From contig JAEDFX010000095.1 in NCBI GenBank assembly GCA_016297805.1, positions 1 to 8,558 of the forward strand: a stretch of DNA of 8,558 nt, given 5' to 3'. The position numbers were made by a program, and so were the translations under genes. Below, piece after piece: positions 1 through 6,336 of the stretch. The stretch is from Treponema sp. Lineage in GTDB: Bacteria; Spirochaetota; Spirochaetia; Treponematales; Treponemataceae. Every line of letters begins with the position of its first letter. The stretch's first letter is position 1. Below the pieces are notes generated by a model, which saw only the letters and a program-made list of their open reading frames with translations, searched no databases and had not been told where the DNA came from.

Positions 1-901
1 TTCTCGTTCCATGTATGATATTCAAAGTCAGTTGCAGGATATGGAAACTGCCTGTAAAAATCTGGATCAGCATGAACTATCCCGGCTTATTACCTTTTAT
101 TACCTTTCCATGGGGTTGATTTTATCGGAAAAAGGAACTGTTTTTATGCAGCTCATTATTTTGATGGGACTTCTTATTCTGACTGCTATGATTCTTCTGT
201 TTTTCTATCAATTTGCTTATGCCAGCCGTATAGAAACTGAAAAGATTCTTAAAGCTACAAACAAGGGTCAGGAGGAAGAACGACGTCGCATTGCTTTAGA
301 ACTTCATGATTCTGTGGCTCAGCAAATGCGATATGTTTCTATTCTTGCAGAAAAGATTCCCGATTCGGAACTTTCAAAAGAAATAAAGGAAAATCAGAGT
401 GAATGCATAGAAAGCATTCGAAATGCCTGCTATGTACTTTCTTCAATAAACATGGAAAAAGGGAATTTCCCTGCAACATTGAAACATTCCATAGACAGCT
501 TCCAGAAACGCACAGGAATCAACACCACTCTTGTTATTACTCCAGATGTAGATTTTGATTCTTTACCTCAAATAACCTTCCATCATATTTTCAGAATTAT
601 TATGGAGCTGCTTACAAATATTGAAAAGCATGCGAGGGCCACAGAAGTAACTGTTTTAATCCGAAATCCTGCTGCCAGCGATAAATTCGCTCAGGGACTT
701 GTGATTTTTGTTTCTGATGATGGAAAGGGCTTGAATGCTAAAACGCTGGAAATGATGAACTCAAAGAAGATTGAAAGTGTAAAAAATATGCACTTTGGTC
801 TGCAGAATATAAAACTTCGTTTGAAAGAAATTAATGGAACTATAAAATTTCTTTCGGAGGAAGGTGAAGGAACCGAAGTGAAAATAGGAATTGGAAAATG
901 A
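1..901 (+). CDS. Sensor histidine kinase, HisKA_3 (NarX/DegS-like) type, 5'-truncated by the window edge
   Basis: Membrane sensor kinase that would autophosphorylate on His and pass the phosphate to the regulator encoded next. Residues are numbered from the ATG at 11. One membrane segment is visible at about 44-70, followed by the dimerisation/phosphoacceptor box RRRIALELHDSVAQQ with His99 and the DxxxQ phosphatase-type motif (D100, Q104). The HATPase_c domain follows: N box ELLTNIEKHA (N203), DDGKG at 236-240, FGLQNIKLRL from 262, and EGEGTEV at 284-290. All catalytic motifs look intact. The frame is open to the window start and no ribosome-binding site precedes the ATG at 11, so the true start and most of the extracytoplasmic sensor domain lie upstream. 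The visible part before the membrane segment is helical and polar, and its ligand cannot be read. The stop overlaps the next start as ATGA (898-901), implying translational coupling. Confidence 0.9.
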   Translation, partial: SRSMYDIQSQLQDMETACKNLDQHELSRLITFYYLSMGLILSEKGTVFMQLIILMGLLILTAMILLFFYQFAYASRIETEKILKATNKGQEEERRRIALELHDSVAQQMRYVSILAEKIPDSELSKEIKENQSECIESIRNACYVLSSINMEKGNFPATLKHSIDSFQKRTGINTTLVITPDVDFDSLPQITFHHIFRIIMELLTNIEKHARATEVTVLIRNPAASDKFAQGLVIFVSDDGKGLNAKTLEMMNSKKIESVKNMHFGLQNIKLRLKEINGTIKFLSEEGEGTEVKIGIGK

Positions 902-1515
902 ATTTTATAATGATTGAAGATCATAATCTTGTTCGCCAGGGTGTAAGTAAAATTATTGAAGAAAAGAGCAATTATAAATGTTCGGGTACTTTTGCAACTG
1001 TTGGTGAAACAAAAACTTTTCTGGCAGAATATTGTAAAAATCCAGAATACGAACAGCTTATTTGTATTGTGGACATAAACCTAGGGGAAGAAGATGGTTT
1101 TTCTCTTATCCGTTTTATAACAGAACAGTATTCTGAAATGTTATGCATCTGTTATTCCATGTTTAAAGGCGCTGGTATTGTGGAACAGGCAGTAAGTGCA
1201 GGTGCAGTTGGTTATGTTTCTAAAAATGCCGATTTAGACATTCTTCTTCAGGCTATGGATAAAGCCTCTGAAGGTACTTTTTTTATGGAAGAAAGTCTGA
1301 CTTCTGATTATGTAATTTATTCTAATCTTTTGCATAGTCTTACAAAAAGAGAAAAACAACTGATAGAATTATTTTTTAAAAACAAAAATGAAGAAAAATG
1401 TGCCGAAATCATGGGGATTTCTTCTAGTGCTGTAAATAATTATCTTACACGTATACTTTCAAAACTCGGTGTTTCCAGTAAAAAAGAATTAATTACTAAA
1501 TTTGGAGATGAGTAA
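898..1515 (+). CDS. Response regulator, NarL/FixJ family (receiver + LuxR-type HTH)
   Basis: Cytoplasmic DNA-binding partner of the upstream kinase. The receiver domain spans about residues 1-125. It has the acidic pair E7/D8, phosphoacceptor D59 in the VDINLG context, switch Ser87 (CYSMF) and conserved Lys109 (YVSKNA). A LuxR-type helix-turn-helix lies at about 148-199: it opens with LTKREKQLIELF, has the recognition-helix region ISSSAVNNYLTRI, and ends with SKLGVSSKKEL. The length of 205 residues is normal for the family. The His common in the recognition helix (V..H) is Tyr here (NNYL), a tolerated variation. The ATG overlaps the kinase stop, with AGGA at 886-889 as a likely ribosome-binding site 8 nt upstream. 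Target genes cannot be read from the sequence. Autoregulation or control of the adjoining membrane protein is a reasonable inference. Confidence 0.93.
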   Translation: MNFIMIEDHNLVRQGVSKIIEEKSNYKCSGTFATVGETKTFLAEYCKNPEYEQLICIVDINLGEEDGFSLIRFITEQYSEMLCICYSMFKGAGIVEQAVSAGAVGYVSKNADLDILLQAMDKASEGTFFMEESLTSDYVIYSNLLHSLTKREKQLIELFFKNKNEEKCAEIMGISSSAVNNYLTRILSKLGVSSKKELITKFGDE

Positions 1516-2097
1516 ATGACCTTTAAGAAATATTCAATGAAAATTCAAATAATTCTGGCATTAATTCTTGCCCTGCTGAATTTTTTTGTAGCGTACCTTA
1601 ACACCAAGATAATTCATATTCCATTGTTTATGGATATGATATTTATTTATACTGCCAGTTTTTTTGGAGTTCCTTGTGGAATTATAACAGGTGTTCTGCA
1701 TACTTTTTTGAATACAATTGTATACCAGCATAATCTTTTCCACAATATTTTTGTAATCTGCTGTATTACAGGAACTGTCTTTACCTGGCTTTTGATTACC
1801 CGTCACGAAGATTTTTCCTGGATTCGTGTGTTGCTCCTTGTTTTTCTTTCCACAATTGTCATAAGTTTTGAAGGTTCGCTGATTTATTATTTCTTTCTGT
1901 CTGGCGATGTGAATTATTCCGAAGATGCTACAATTCTTTTCCTTGTCTATAATCTTGTTATGCAGGATTTAGGATTGCAGCTGAGTGCTTTTCTTGCACG
2001 TCTTCCTGTAAATCTTATTGATAAAACAATTGCAGTAATTTGCGGACTTTTCATTTTTCTTGGTATAGAAAAACTTATAAACAGGTTTAAAAATTAG
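1516..2097 (+). CDS. Small polytopic membrane protein, ECF-transporter S-component-like
   Basis: A 193-residue integral membrane protein with about five or six hydrophobic segments (roughly residues 8-28, 38-62, 76-96, 104-128, 140-160 and 167-187). The layout resembles the substrate-binding S component of energy-coupling-factor transporters. The first helix is followed by a short amphipathic IPLFMDMIFIYTA stretch and a glycine-bearing second helix (FFGVPCGIITGVLHTF). The last helix is introduced by PVNLIDKTIAV, a pattern I associate with ECF S proteins and S-like sensory membrane domains. No ECF ATPase or T component is visible, so it may use a shared module encoded elsewhere or act as a membrane accessory to the kinase. 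Its ATG directly follows the regulator's TAA with no gap, and GGAGA at 1504-1508 is the likely ribosome-binding site, so co-expression with the two-component pair is very likely. The family call is moderate; the substrate is unknown. Confidence 0.6.
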   Translation: MTFKKYSMKIQIILALILALLNFFVAYLNTKIIHIPLFMDMIFIYTASFFGVPCGIITGVLHTFLNTIVYQHNLFHNIFVICCITGTVFTWLLITRHEDFSWIRVLLLVFLSTIVISFEGSLIYYFFLSGDVNYSEDATILFLVYNLVMQDLGLQLSAFLARLPVNLIDKTIAVICGLFIFLGIEKLINRFKN

Positions 2098-2146
2098 GAG
2101 TGATAGGCCGTTTCTATATTATTTACAATTCACTTCACTTAAATAC

Positions 2147-2150
2147 GAGG
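2147..2150 (+). promoter_or_regulatory. Ribosome-binding site that decides the tcdA start
   Basis: GAGG lies 6 nt before the ATG at 2157. A GTG at 2100-2102 opens the same frame 19 codons earlier, but it would add residues unlike the usual N-terminus of the family. The ATG start gives MLNQFSRTELLIGEDAM, which matches how these proteins normally begin. Confidence 0.7.
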
Positions 2151-2156
2151 TTAGGA

Positions 2157-2855
2157 ATGTTAAATCAATTTTCCAGAACAGAATTACTCATTGGTGAAGA
2201 TGCCATGCAGATTTTGCATAAATCGCATGTAGCAGTCTTTGGCGTTGGTGGAGTCGGTGGGTATGTGGTAGAAGCTCTTGTTCGCTCCGGAATCCAGCAT
2301 ATTGATTTAATTGATAATGATACGGTCAACCTTACAAATTTAAATCGTCAAATTATTGCAACCCATTCAACCATCGACAAATACAAGGTTGATGTAATGA
2401 AGGATAGGATTCTAGACATCAATCCTCAAGCAGAAGTAAACGTTCACAAATGTTTTTATCTTCCAGAAACAAAACATCAGTTTGATTTTACTAAATATGA
2501 TTACGTTGTTGATGCTATTGATACTGTAACTGGCAAGCTACAGCTTATTATGCAGGCAAAAGAAGCAGGAACAAAAATAATCTGTGCTATGGGTGCAGGT
2601 AATAAAATGGATCCAACTCAATTTGAAATCGCTGATATTTCTCAAACCTCTGTATGTCCACTGGCACGAGTTATGCGTCAAGAATGCAAAAAACGGGGAA
2701 TTAAAGACGTAAAAGTTGTTTATTCAAAAGAAAAATCTGTAGAACCAAAAATAAAAGTTGATTTTCCTGCCAGCAATGCCTTTGTACCAAGTGTAGCAGG
2801 TCTGATTATTGCCAGTGAGATTATCAAAGATTTAATCAGGTCTGTTTATCCTTAA
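2157..2855 (+). CDS. tcdA: tRNA threonylcarbamoyladenosine dehydratase (TcdA/CsdL, E1-like ThiF superfamily)
   Basis: Cytoplasmic ATP-dependent enzyme that activates the carboxylate of t6A37 in ANN-decoding tRNAs and cyclises it to ct6A (known for the family). With the ATG start it is 232 residues. The E1-like nucleotide-binding fold is evident: GVGGVGG at 29-35, D53-N-D55 followed by VNLTNLNRQ (N61, R64) for ATP contacts, and DAIDTVTGK at 119-127. The family signature DPTQFEIADI starts at residue 152 and TSVCPLARVMR at 164-174, with a conserved Cys167; these separate TcdA from ThiF, MoeB and HesA. It follows the membrane protein gene by 59 bp with no terminator between, so read-through from the signalling operon is possible, although no functional link is expected. 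The sulfur-relay partners CsdA and CsdE, associated with this enzyme in enterobacteria, are absent here. Confidence 0.92.
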   Translation: MLNQFSRTELLIGEDAMQILHKSHVAVFGVGGVGGYVVEALVRSGIQHIDLIDNDTVNLTNLNRQIIATHSTIDKYKVDVMKDRILDINPQAEVNVHKCFYLPETKHQFDFTKYDYVVDAIDTVTGKLQLIMQAKEAGTKIICAMGAGNKMDPTQFEIADISQTSVCPLARVMRQECKKRGIKDVKVVYSKEKSVEPKIKVDFPASNAFVPSVAGLIIASEIIKDLIRSVYP

Positions 2856-2863
2856 AATAAATC

Positions 2864-2920
2864 CAGCATACAATCCAGATAAATCTCAAATAAACCTGGA
2901 AGATGATAATATGCTGTTTT
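2864..2920. terminator. Nested inverted repeat between convergent tcdA and ygiQ, candidate bidirectional terminator
   Basis: CAGCATA (2864-2870) pairs perfectly with TATGCTG (2910-2916), which runs directly into TTTT (2917-2920). Inside the loop TCCAG (2874-2878) pairs with CTGGA (2896-2900), extending the structure. On the opposite strand the outer stem is followed by a T-rich run (GGATTTATTTT). Its place between two convergent stop codons fits termination from both sides. The stem is weak and the loop long, so efficiency is uncertain. Confidence 0.45.
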
Positions 2921-2940
2921 CATAAATTTTCTGCGTGGAG

Positions 2941-4782
2941 TTACTTTTTCTTTTTAGGAGTTGGTTTTAAAACATTTATCAAATCTTTTCTGCCAGCCAG
3001 AGTCAACGCTTCCTTTACCAAGGCCTGATTTTCAAATCTGTTGAACTGTAGCAAAGCCCTCTGTAATCGTCTTTCGTGGGCACCTCTTGCAACATAAACT
3101 TTTTCAAAACTTCCATCAGGATTCTGCTGGCGAGGATTTAATTCTGTCCAATACATACAAGTAGAAAGACTTCCCGGAGTAGGATAAAAATCCTGAACCT
3201 GGTCTGGAACAAACCCCGTCTTCTTTAAGTACAGAGCAACTTCAATAGCTTCTTTTAATCCTGTACCTGGATGAGAACAAATGTAGTAAGGAACCAGGAA
3301 CTGATTTTTCCCCTCTTCCTTATTAATCTTAGCATATTCTTCAGCAAATTCTTCGTACAGTTCATGGTTAGACTTACGCATTAACCGTAAAACCTTGTTG
3401 CTGGCATGCTCTGGAGCAACCTTCAACTGTCCTGAAATGTGATGCTTTACCAATTCATGGAAGAATGTTTTATCCTTATCCATCATAAGATAATCAAAGC
3501 GAATTCCCGAACGGATAAACACTTTTTTTACTCCTGGAAGATTTCTAAGTTTTCTAAGCAGTTCTACATATTCTGAATGGTCAACTTCCACATTTTTACA
3601 AAGATTTGTACCAAGACAATCTTTATTCTGACAGGCACCCCGCTCTTTCTGAAATTTACAGGCATCCTTTCTAAAGTTAGCAGTTGGGCCTCCAACATCA
3701 TGAATATAGCCCTTAAACTGAGGATCAGCTATCATCTGTTTAGCTTCAGCAATCAAGCTTTCCTGACTTCTAGCCTGAATGCGTCTTCCCTGATGGAAAC
3801 AGATTGCACAGAAACTGCAGGCTCCAAAACATCCTCTAACAGACTGCAAAGAGAACTGAACCTCACTTAATGCAGGAATTCCCATTTTTCCATTTTCTGC
3901 AGGCTTGTCGTACATTGGATGCCAGCGACGTGTAAATGGCAATGCATATACAGCATCAAATTCTTCTGTTGTTAATGGCAATGCAGGAGGTTCCTGAACA
4001 ATAAAGCGGGCATCAACAGGTTCTACCAAAGGCCTACCATTTATAGCATCTGTATTCTGTTCCTGAATTAAATAACTTTGGGCAAAAGCCTGTTTACACT
4101 CAGGCGTATTTTTAGAAACTTCAGCAAAAGAAGGCAAACGGATTGCTTTTTCCGGCAGTTCCTCTTCCTTACTTGTATACCATACAGTTCCTCGAACACC
4201 ACGGATTTCGCGAACAGGCACGCCGGCTTTTAACAAACCTGCAATTTCAAGAATAGAGTGTTCACCCATTCCATACATAAGTAAGTCAGCCTTTGAGTCC
4301 AAAAGAATGGAACGACGAATTGTATTGGACCAGTAATCATAATGACTAGTACGGCGAAGACTTGCTTCAATACCACCAATACAAATTGCAACACCCTTGT
4401 AAGCCTGACGAATAGCAGAACAATAAGTCATAATTGCCCTGTCTGGTCTGTGACCGGCAACACCGCCATGAGCATATGCATCATCAGAACGAGGCTTATT
4501 ATTTGCTGTATAATTTGAAACCATAGAATCCATGGCGCCACCACTTACCAGAAATGCCAGCTTAGGGCGTCCGAATTCCTTAAAGACTTCAATATTTTTC
4601 CAGTCTGGCTGAGCAAGAAGACCTACAGTATATCCATTGGCTTCCAGCAGACGACAAAGAAGTGCCGCCGCAAAAGAAGGATGATCAACATAACCATCAC
4701 CACTTACAAATACAAAATCAACTTCTTCAATACCACGTTTTTTGAGATCTTCCTTACATACTGGAACAAAATTATTTGTCAT
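2941..4782 (-). CDS. ygiQ: YgiQ-family radical SAM protein
   Basis: A 613-residue iron-sulfur radical SAM enzyme of the YgiQ family; the reaction is not known to me for any member. The N-terminal part has the family hallmarks VSGDGYVDHPSFAAALL (26-42), CIGGIEASLRR (134-144, followed by HYDYW) and LLMYGMGEH (167-175). The radical SAM core carries the cluster motif CFGACSFC, with C318, C322 and C325 in CxxxCxxC spacing. A second Cys group (C375, C384, C389, C395) follows HDVGGPTANF and could hold an additional metal site. Other family blocks are VAPEHAS at 455-461, DFYPTPGSLST at 531-541 and ARGAHERRLQRALLQ at 565-579. The protein is shorter than E. coli YgiQ, lacking its C-terminal extension, and ends in a Lys-rich tail. 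The start follows the nhaC stop by 26 bp with only a weak upstream AGG, so it is probably the second gene of an nhaC-ygiQ transcript. Confidence 0.93.
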   Translation of the reverse strand: MTNNFVPVCKEDLKKRGIEEVDFVFVSGDGYVDHPSFAAALLCRLLEANGYTVGLLAQPDWKNIEVFKEFGRPKLAFLVSGGAMDSMVSNYTANNKPRSDDAYAHGGVAGHRPDRAIMTYCSAIRQAYKGVAICIGGIEASLRRTSHYDYWSNTIRRSILLDSKADLLMYGMGEHSILEIAGLLKAGVPVREIRGVRGTVWYTSKEEELPEKAIRLPSFAEVSKNTPECKQAFAQSYLIQEQNTDAINGRPLVEPVDARFIVQEPPALPLTTEEFDAVYALPFTRRWHPMYDKPAENGKMGIPALSEVQFSLQSVRGCFGACSFCAICFHQGRRIQARSQESLIAEAKQMIADPQFKGYIHDVGGPTANFRKDACKFQKERGACQNKDCLGTNLCKNVEVDHSEYVELLRKLRNLPGVKKVFIRSGIRFDYLMMDKDKTFFHELVKHHISGQLKVAPEHASNKVLRLMRKSNHELYEEFAEEYAKINKEEGKNQFLVPYYICSHPGTGLKEAIEVALYLKKTGFVPDQVQDFYPTPGSLSTCMYWTELNPRQQNPDGSFEKVYVARGAHERRLQRALLQFNRFENQALVKEALTLAGRKDLINVLKPTPKKKK

Positions 4783-4808
4783 TTACATTAGCCTGCTTTT
4801 AACATTTT

Positions 4809-6233
4809 TTATTTCTTATTTTTCTTACAAAAACGAACACCGTTCTTATCAGCAATTGTAATGCCAAAGAATGCAAGAATAAAACAAGCTACAGGCATTA
4901 ACCAGTTAAATACTGCCCATGGGGCATACTGTATTGCAGAAATTCCCAAGGTCGATGTAATGAATACTCCACAAGTATTCCATGGAATCAATGCAGATGT
5001 TACAGTTCCAGAACTTTCCAAAGCATTAGAAAGAGTTGTTGGACTTAATTCCATCTTCTTATATTCTTCAGCATACATACGGCCAGGAACTACAAGAGAA
5101 ATATACTGTTCTGGCATTGTTGCATTTGAAACTATACTTGTAAATTCAGTAAGAGCGACAAGACTAACTGGAGTTTTAGCAATCTTCTTAAGTTTTTCAA
5201 CAACAACCTCCAGCTGATGTGTTTCTTCCATAATTCCACCAAACATCATAGCAATAATTGTCATAGAAATTGAGAAAGTCATATTCATAAGTCCGCCACT
5301 GTTCAAAAGACGGTCAATTTCATAAATACCAGTTTCGCAGCTGTATCCATTCATACCACATTCAAAGAATGAACCAAGTGTACACTCAGGCTGAGCAATC
5401 ATTCCAACAATCACGCCGCTTAAGATTCCCAAAGAAATACCAGGAATAGCAGGAACCTTCAGTGCTACGGCAACAATTACAACAACTGGTGGCAAAAGAA
5501 GAAATGGGTTGATTGTAAACATTTCTTTAAGCGATGTCTGCAATTCAAGAACCTTACTTACATCGGCAACTCCCTCAGAAGAAGCTGTAAAACCAAGAAT
5601 TCCAAAAAATACCAGAGTAATTACATAAACAATTGCTGTTGGAAGTATCATGAACTTTATGTGACTCATAATATCTGTTCCGGCCATAGCAGGAGCAAGA
5701 TTTGTTGTATCCGAAAGAGGAGACATTTTATCACCAAAATATGCACCAGAAAGAATTGCACCAGCTGTCATTGCAGGATTCAATCCTAAACCAAAACCAA
5801 TTCCCATAGGAGCAACACCCATAGTTCCCATAGTTCCCCATGAAGTACCAGTTGCTAATGCTGTAATTGAACAAATCAAAACTGTTGCAATAAAGAAAAT
5901 CTGAGGTTTAAGCATCTTCAAACCGTAATAAATCATTGATGGAACAACACCAGCATTCAGCCACACACCAATCAGAACACCAATAATAACTAAAATAATG
6001 ATGGACTGCATGGCTTTAGAAATGCCCTTAATCATAAAATGCTCAATCTGTTCCCAATGATAGCCAAGAATTTTAGCCATAATAGCAGCAGCTGCAACTC
6101 CAAGAAGCATAGGCACATGAGGATCAACCCCATAAACTATGATACCTACTGCAAGACTTGCAATCAAAATAGAAAGTACAAGAACAGCTTCCCATACTTT
6201 TGGCATACGTGCCGATTTTTCGGTTTTTTCCAT
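4809..6233 (-). CDS. nhaC: NhaC-family Na+/H+ (or Na+/organic acid) antiporter
   Basis: Inner-membrane antiporter of 474 residues with about 11-12 hydrophobic segments. NhaC signatures are present: GTSWGTMGTMGVA at 129-141, SGAYFGDKMSPLSDTTNLA at 162-180, and the C-terminal LSNALESSGTVTSALIPWNTCG at 401-422. The DKMSPLSD and PWNTCG blocks are the family core and lie where ion-coordinating residues are expected. The family exports Na+ in exchange for H+, and some members (MleN type) exchange malate for lactate with coupled ions, so the substrate cannot be fixed from sequence. I chose the ATG at 6231-6233 because AGGA (6241-6244 on the plus strand) sits 7 nt upstream. An in-frame TTG eight codons earlier overlaps that ribosome-binding site and is unlikely. 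It shares a roughly 100-bp divergent promoter region with the flavoprotein gene and precedes ygiQ. Confidence 0.92.
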   Translation of the reverse strand: MEKTEKSARMPKVWEAVLVLSILIASLAVGIIVYGVDPHVPMLLGVAAAAIMAKILGYHWEQIEHFMIKGISKAMQSIIILVIIGVLIGVWLNAGVVPSMIYYGLKMLKPQIFFIATVLICSITALATGTSWGTMGTMGVAPMGIGFGLGLNPAMTAGAILSGAYFGDKMSPLSDTTNLAPAMAGTDIMSHIKFMILPTAIVYVITLVFFGILGFTASSEGVADVSKVLELQTSLKEMFTINPFLLLPPVVVIVAVALKVPAIPGISLGILSGVIVGMIAQPECTLGSFFECGMNGYSCETGIYEIDRLLNSGGLMNMTFSISMTIIAMMFGGIMEETHQLEVVVEKLKKIAKTPVSLVALTEFTSIVSNATMPEQYISLVVPGRMYAEEYKKMELSPTTLSNALESSGTVTSALIPWNTCGVFITSTLGISAIQYAPWAVFNWLMPVACFILAFFGITIADKNGVRFCKKNKK

Positions 6234-6240
6234 TGTATTT

Positions 6241-6248
6241 TCCTTCTT
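6241..6248 (-). promoter_or_regulatory. Ribosome-binding site of nhaC
   Basis: AAGAAGGA on the minus strand, with 7 nt to the ATG at 6233. It supports this start over the in-frame TTG eight codons upstream, which would place these bases inside the coding sequence. Confidence 0.75.
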
Positions 6249-6259
6249 AACGAGCAAAT

Positions 6260-6268
6260 ATTATATCA
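6260..6268 (-). promoter_or_regulatory. Extended -10 promoter of the nhaC-ygiQ transcript
   Basis: TGATATAAT on the minus strand is a perfect -10 hexamer with the TGn extension of sigma-70-type promoters. The -35 region is only A/T-rich with no clear TTGACA, which is typical when an extended -10 is present. The expected transcript start near 6253 leaves a leader of about 20 nt ending in the nhaC ribosome-binding site. Confidence 0.6.
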
Positions 6269-6312
6269 CAAAAAGATTATTATAAATAAATAGAAAAAAT
6301 ATTAAAATCCAT

Positions 6313-6318
6313 TATAAT
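6313..6318 (+). promoter_or_regulatory. Candidate -10 element of the flavoprotein gene
   Basis: A perfect TATAAT 18 nt before the ATG at 6337, with an A/T-rich upstream stretch but no recognisable -35 box. Transcription would start near 6325, giving an unusually short leader of about 12 nt that still includes GGAGA (6328-6332). It lies opposite the nhaC promoter. A 13-bp perfect palindrome (6314-6326) overlaps it. Confidence 0.45.
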
Positions 6319-6326
6319 TGAATTAT
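6314..6326. promoter_or_regulatory. Palindrome over the -10/start region, possible operator
   Basis: ATAATT-G-AATTAT is a perfect inverted repeat around G6320. It overlaps the -10 hexamer and the expected transcription start of the flavoprotein gene, a usual place for a repressor site. The region is very A/T-rich, so a chance dyad is quite possible. It is only loosely similar to AT-rich Fur/PerR-type operators. Confidence 0.25.
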
Positions 6327-6336
6327 TGGAGATTAT

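Noticed and set aside
2100..2156. GTG start giving a 19-residue N-terminal extension on TcdA
   Set aside because: The extension does not resemble the family N-terminus. The ATG at 2157 has GAGG 6 nt upstream and gives the expected first residues.
3577..3870. 97-codon open frame on the plus strand inside ygiQ
   Set aside because: It lies opposite the conserved radical SAM core of ygiQ and has no protein-family character.
4861..5217. 118-codon open frame on the plus strand inside nhaC
   Set aside because: It is antisense to a clear membrane-transporter gene, shows no recognisable domain and has no ribosome-binding site of note, so it is a shadow frame.
6234..6257. TTG start eight codons upstream for NhaC
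   Set aside because: These codons contain the ribosome-binding site AGGA used by the ATG at 6233, and the extra residues match nothing typical.
6039..6293. 84-codon open frame on the plus strand running over the nhaC start and promoter
   Set aside because: It is antisense to the nhaC N-terminus and crosses its promoter. The composition is low complexity with no known domain.
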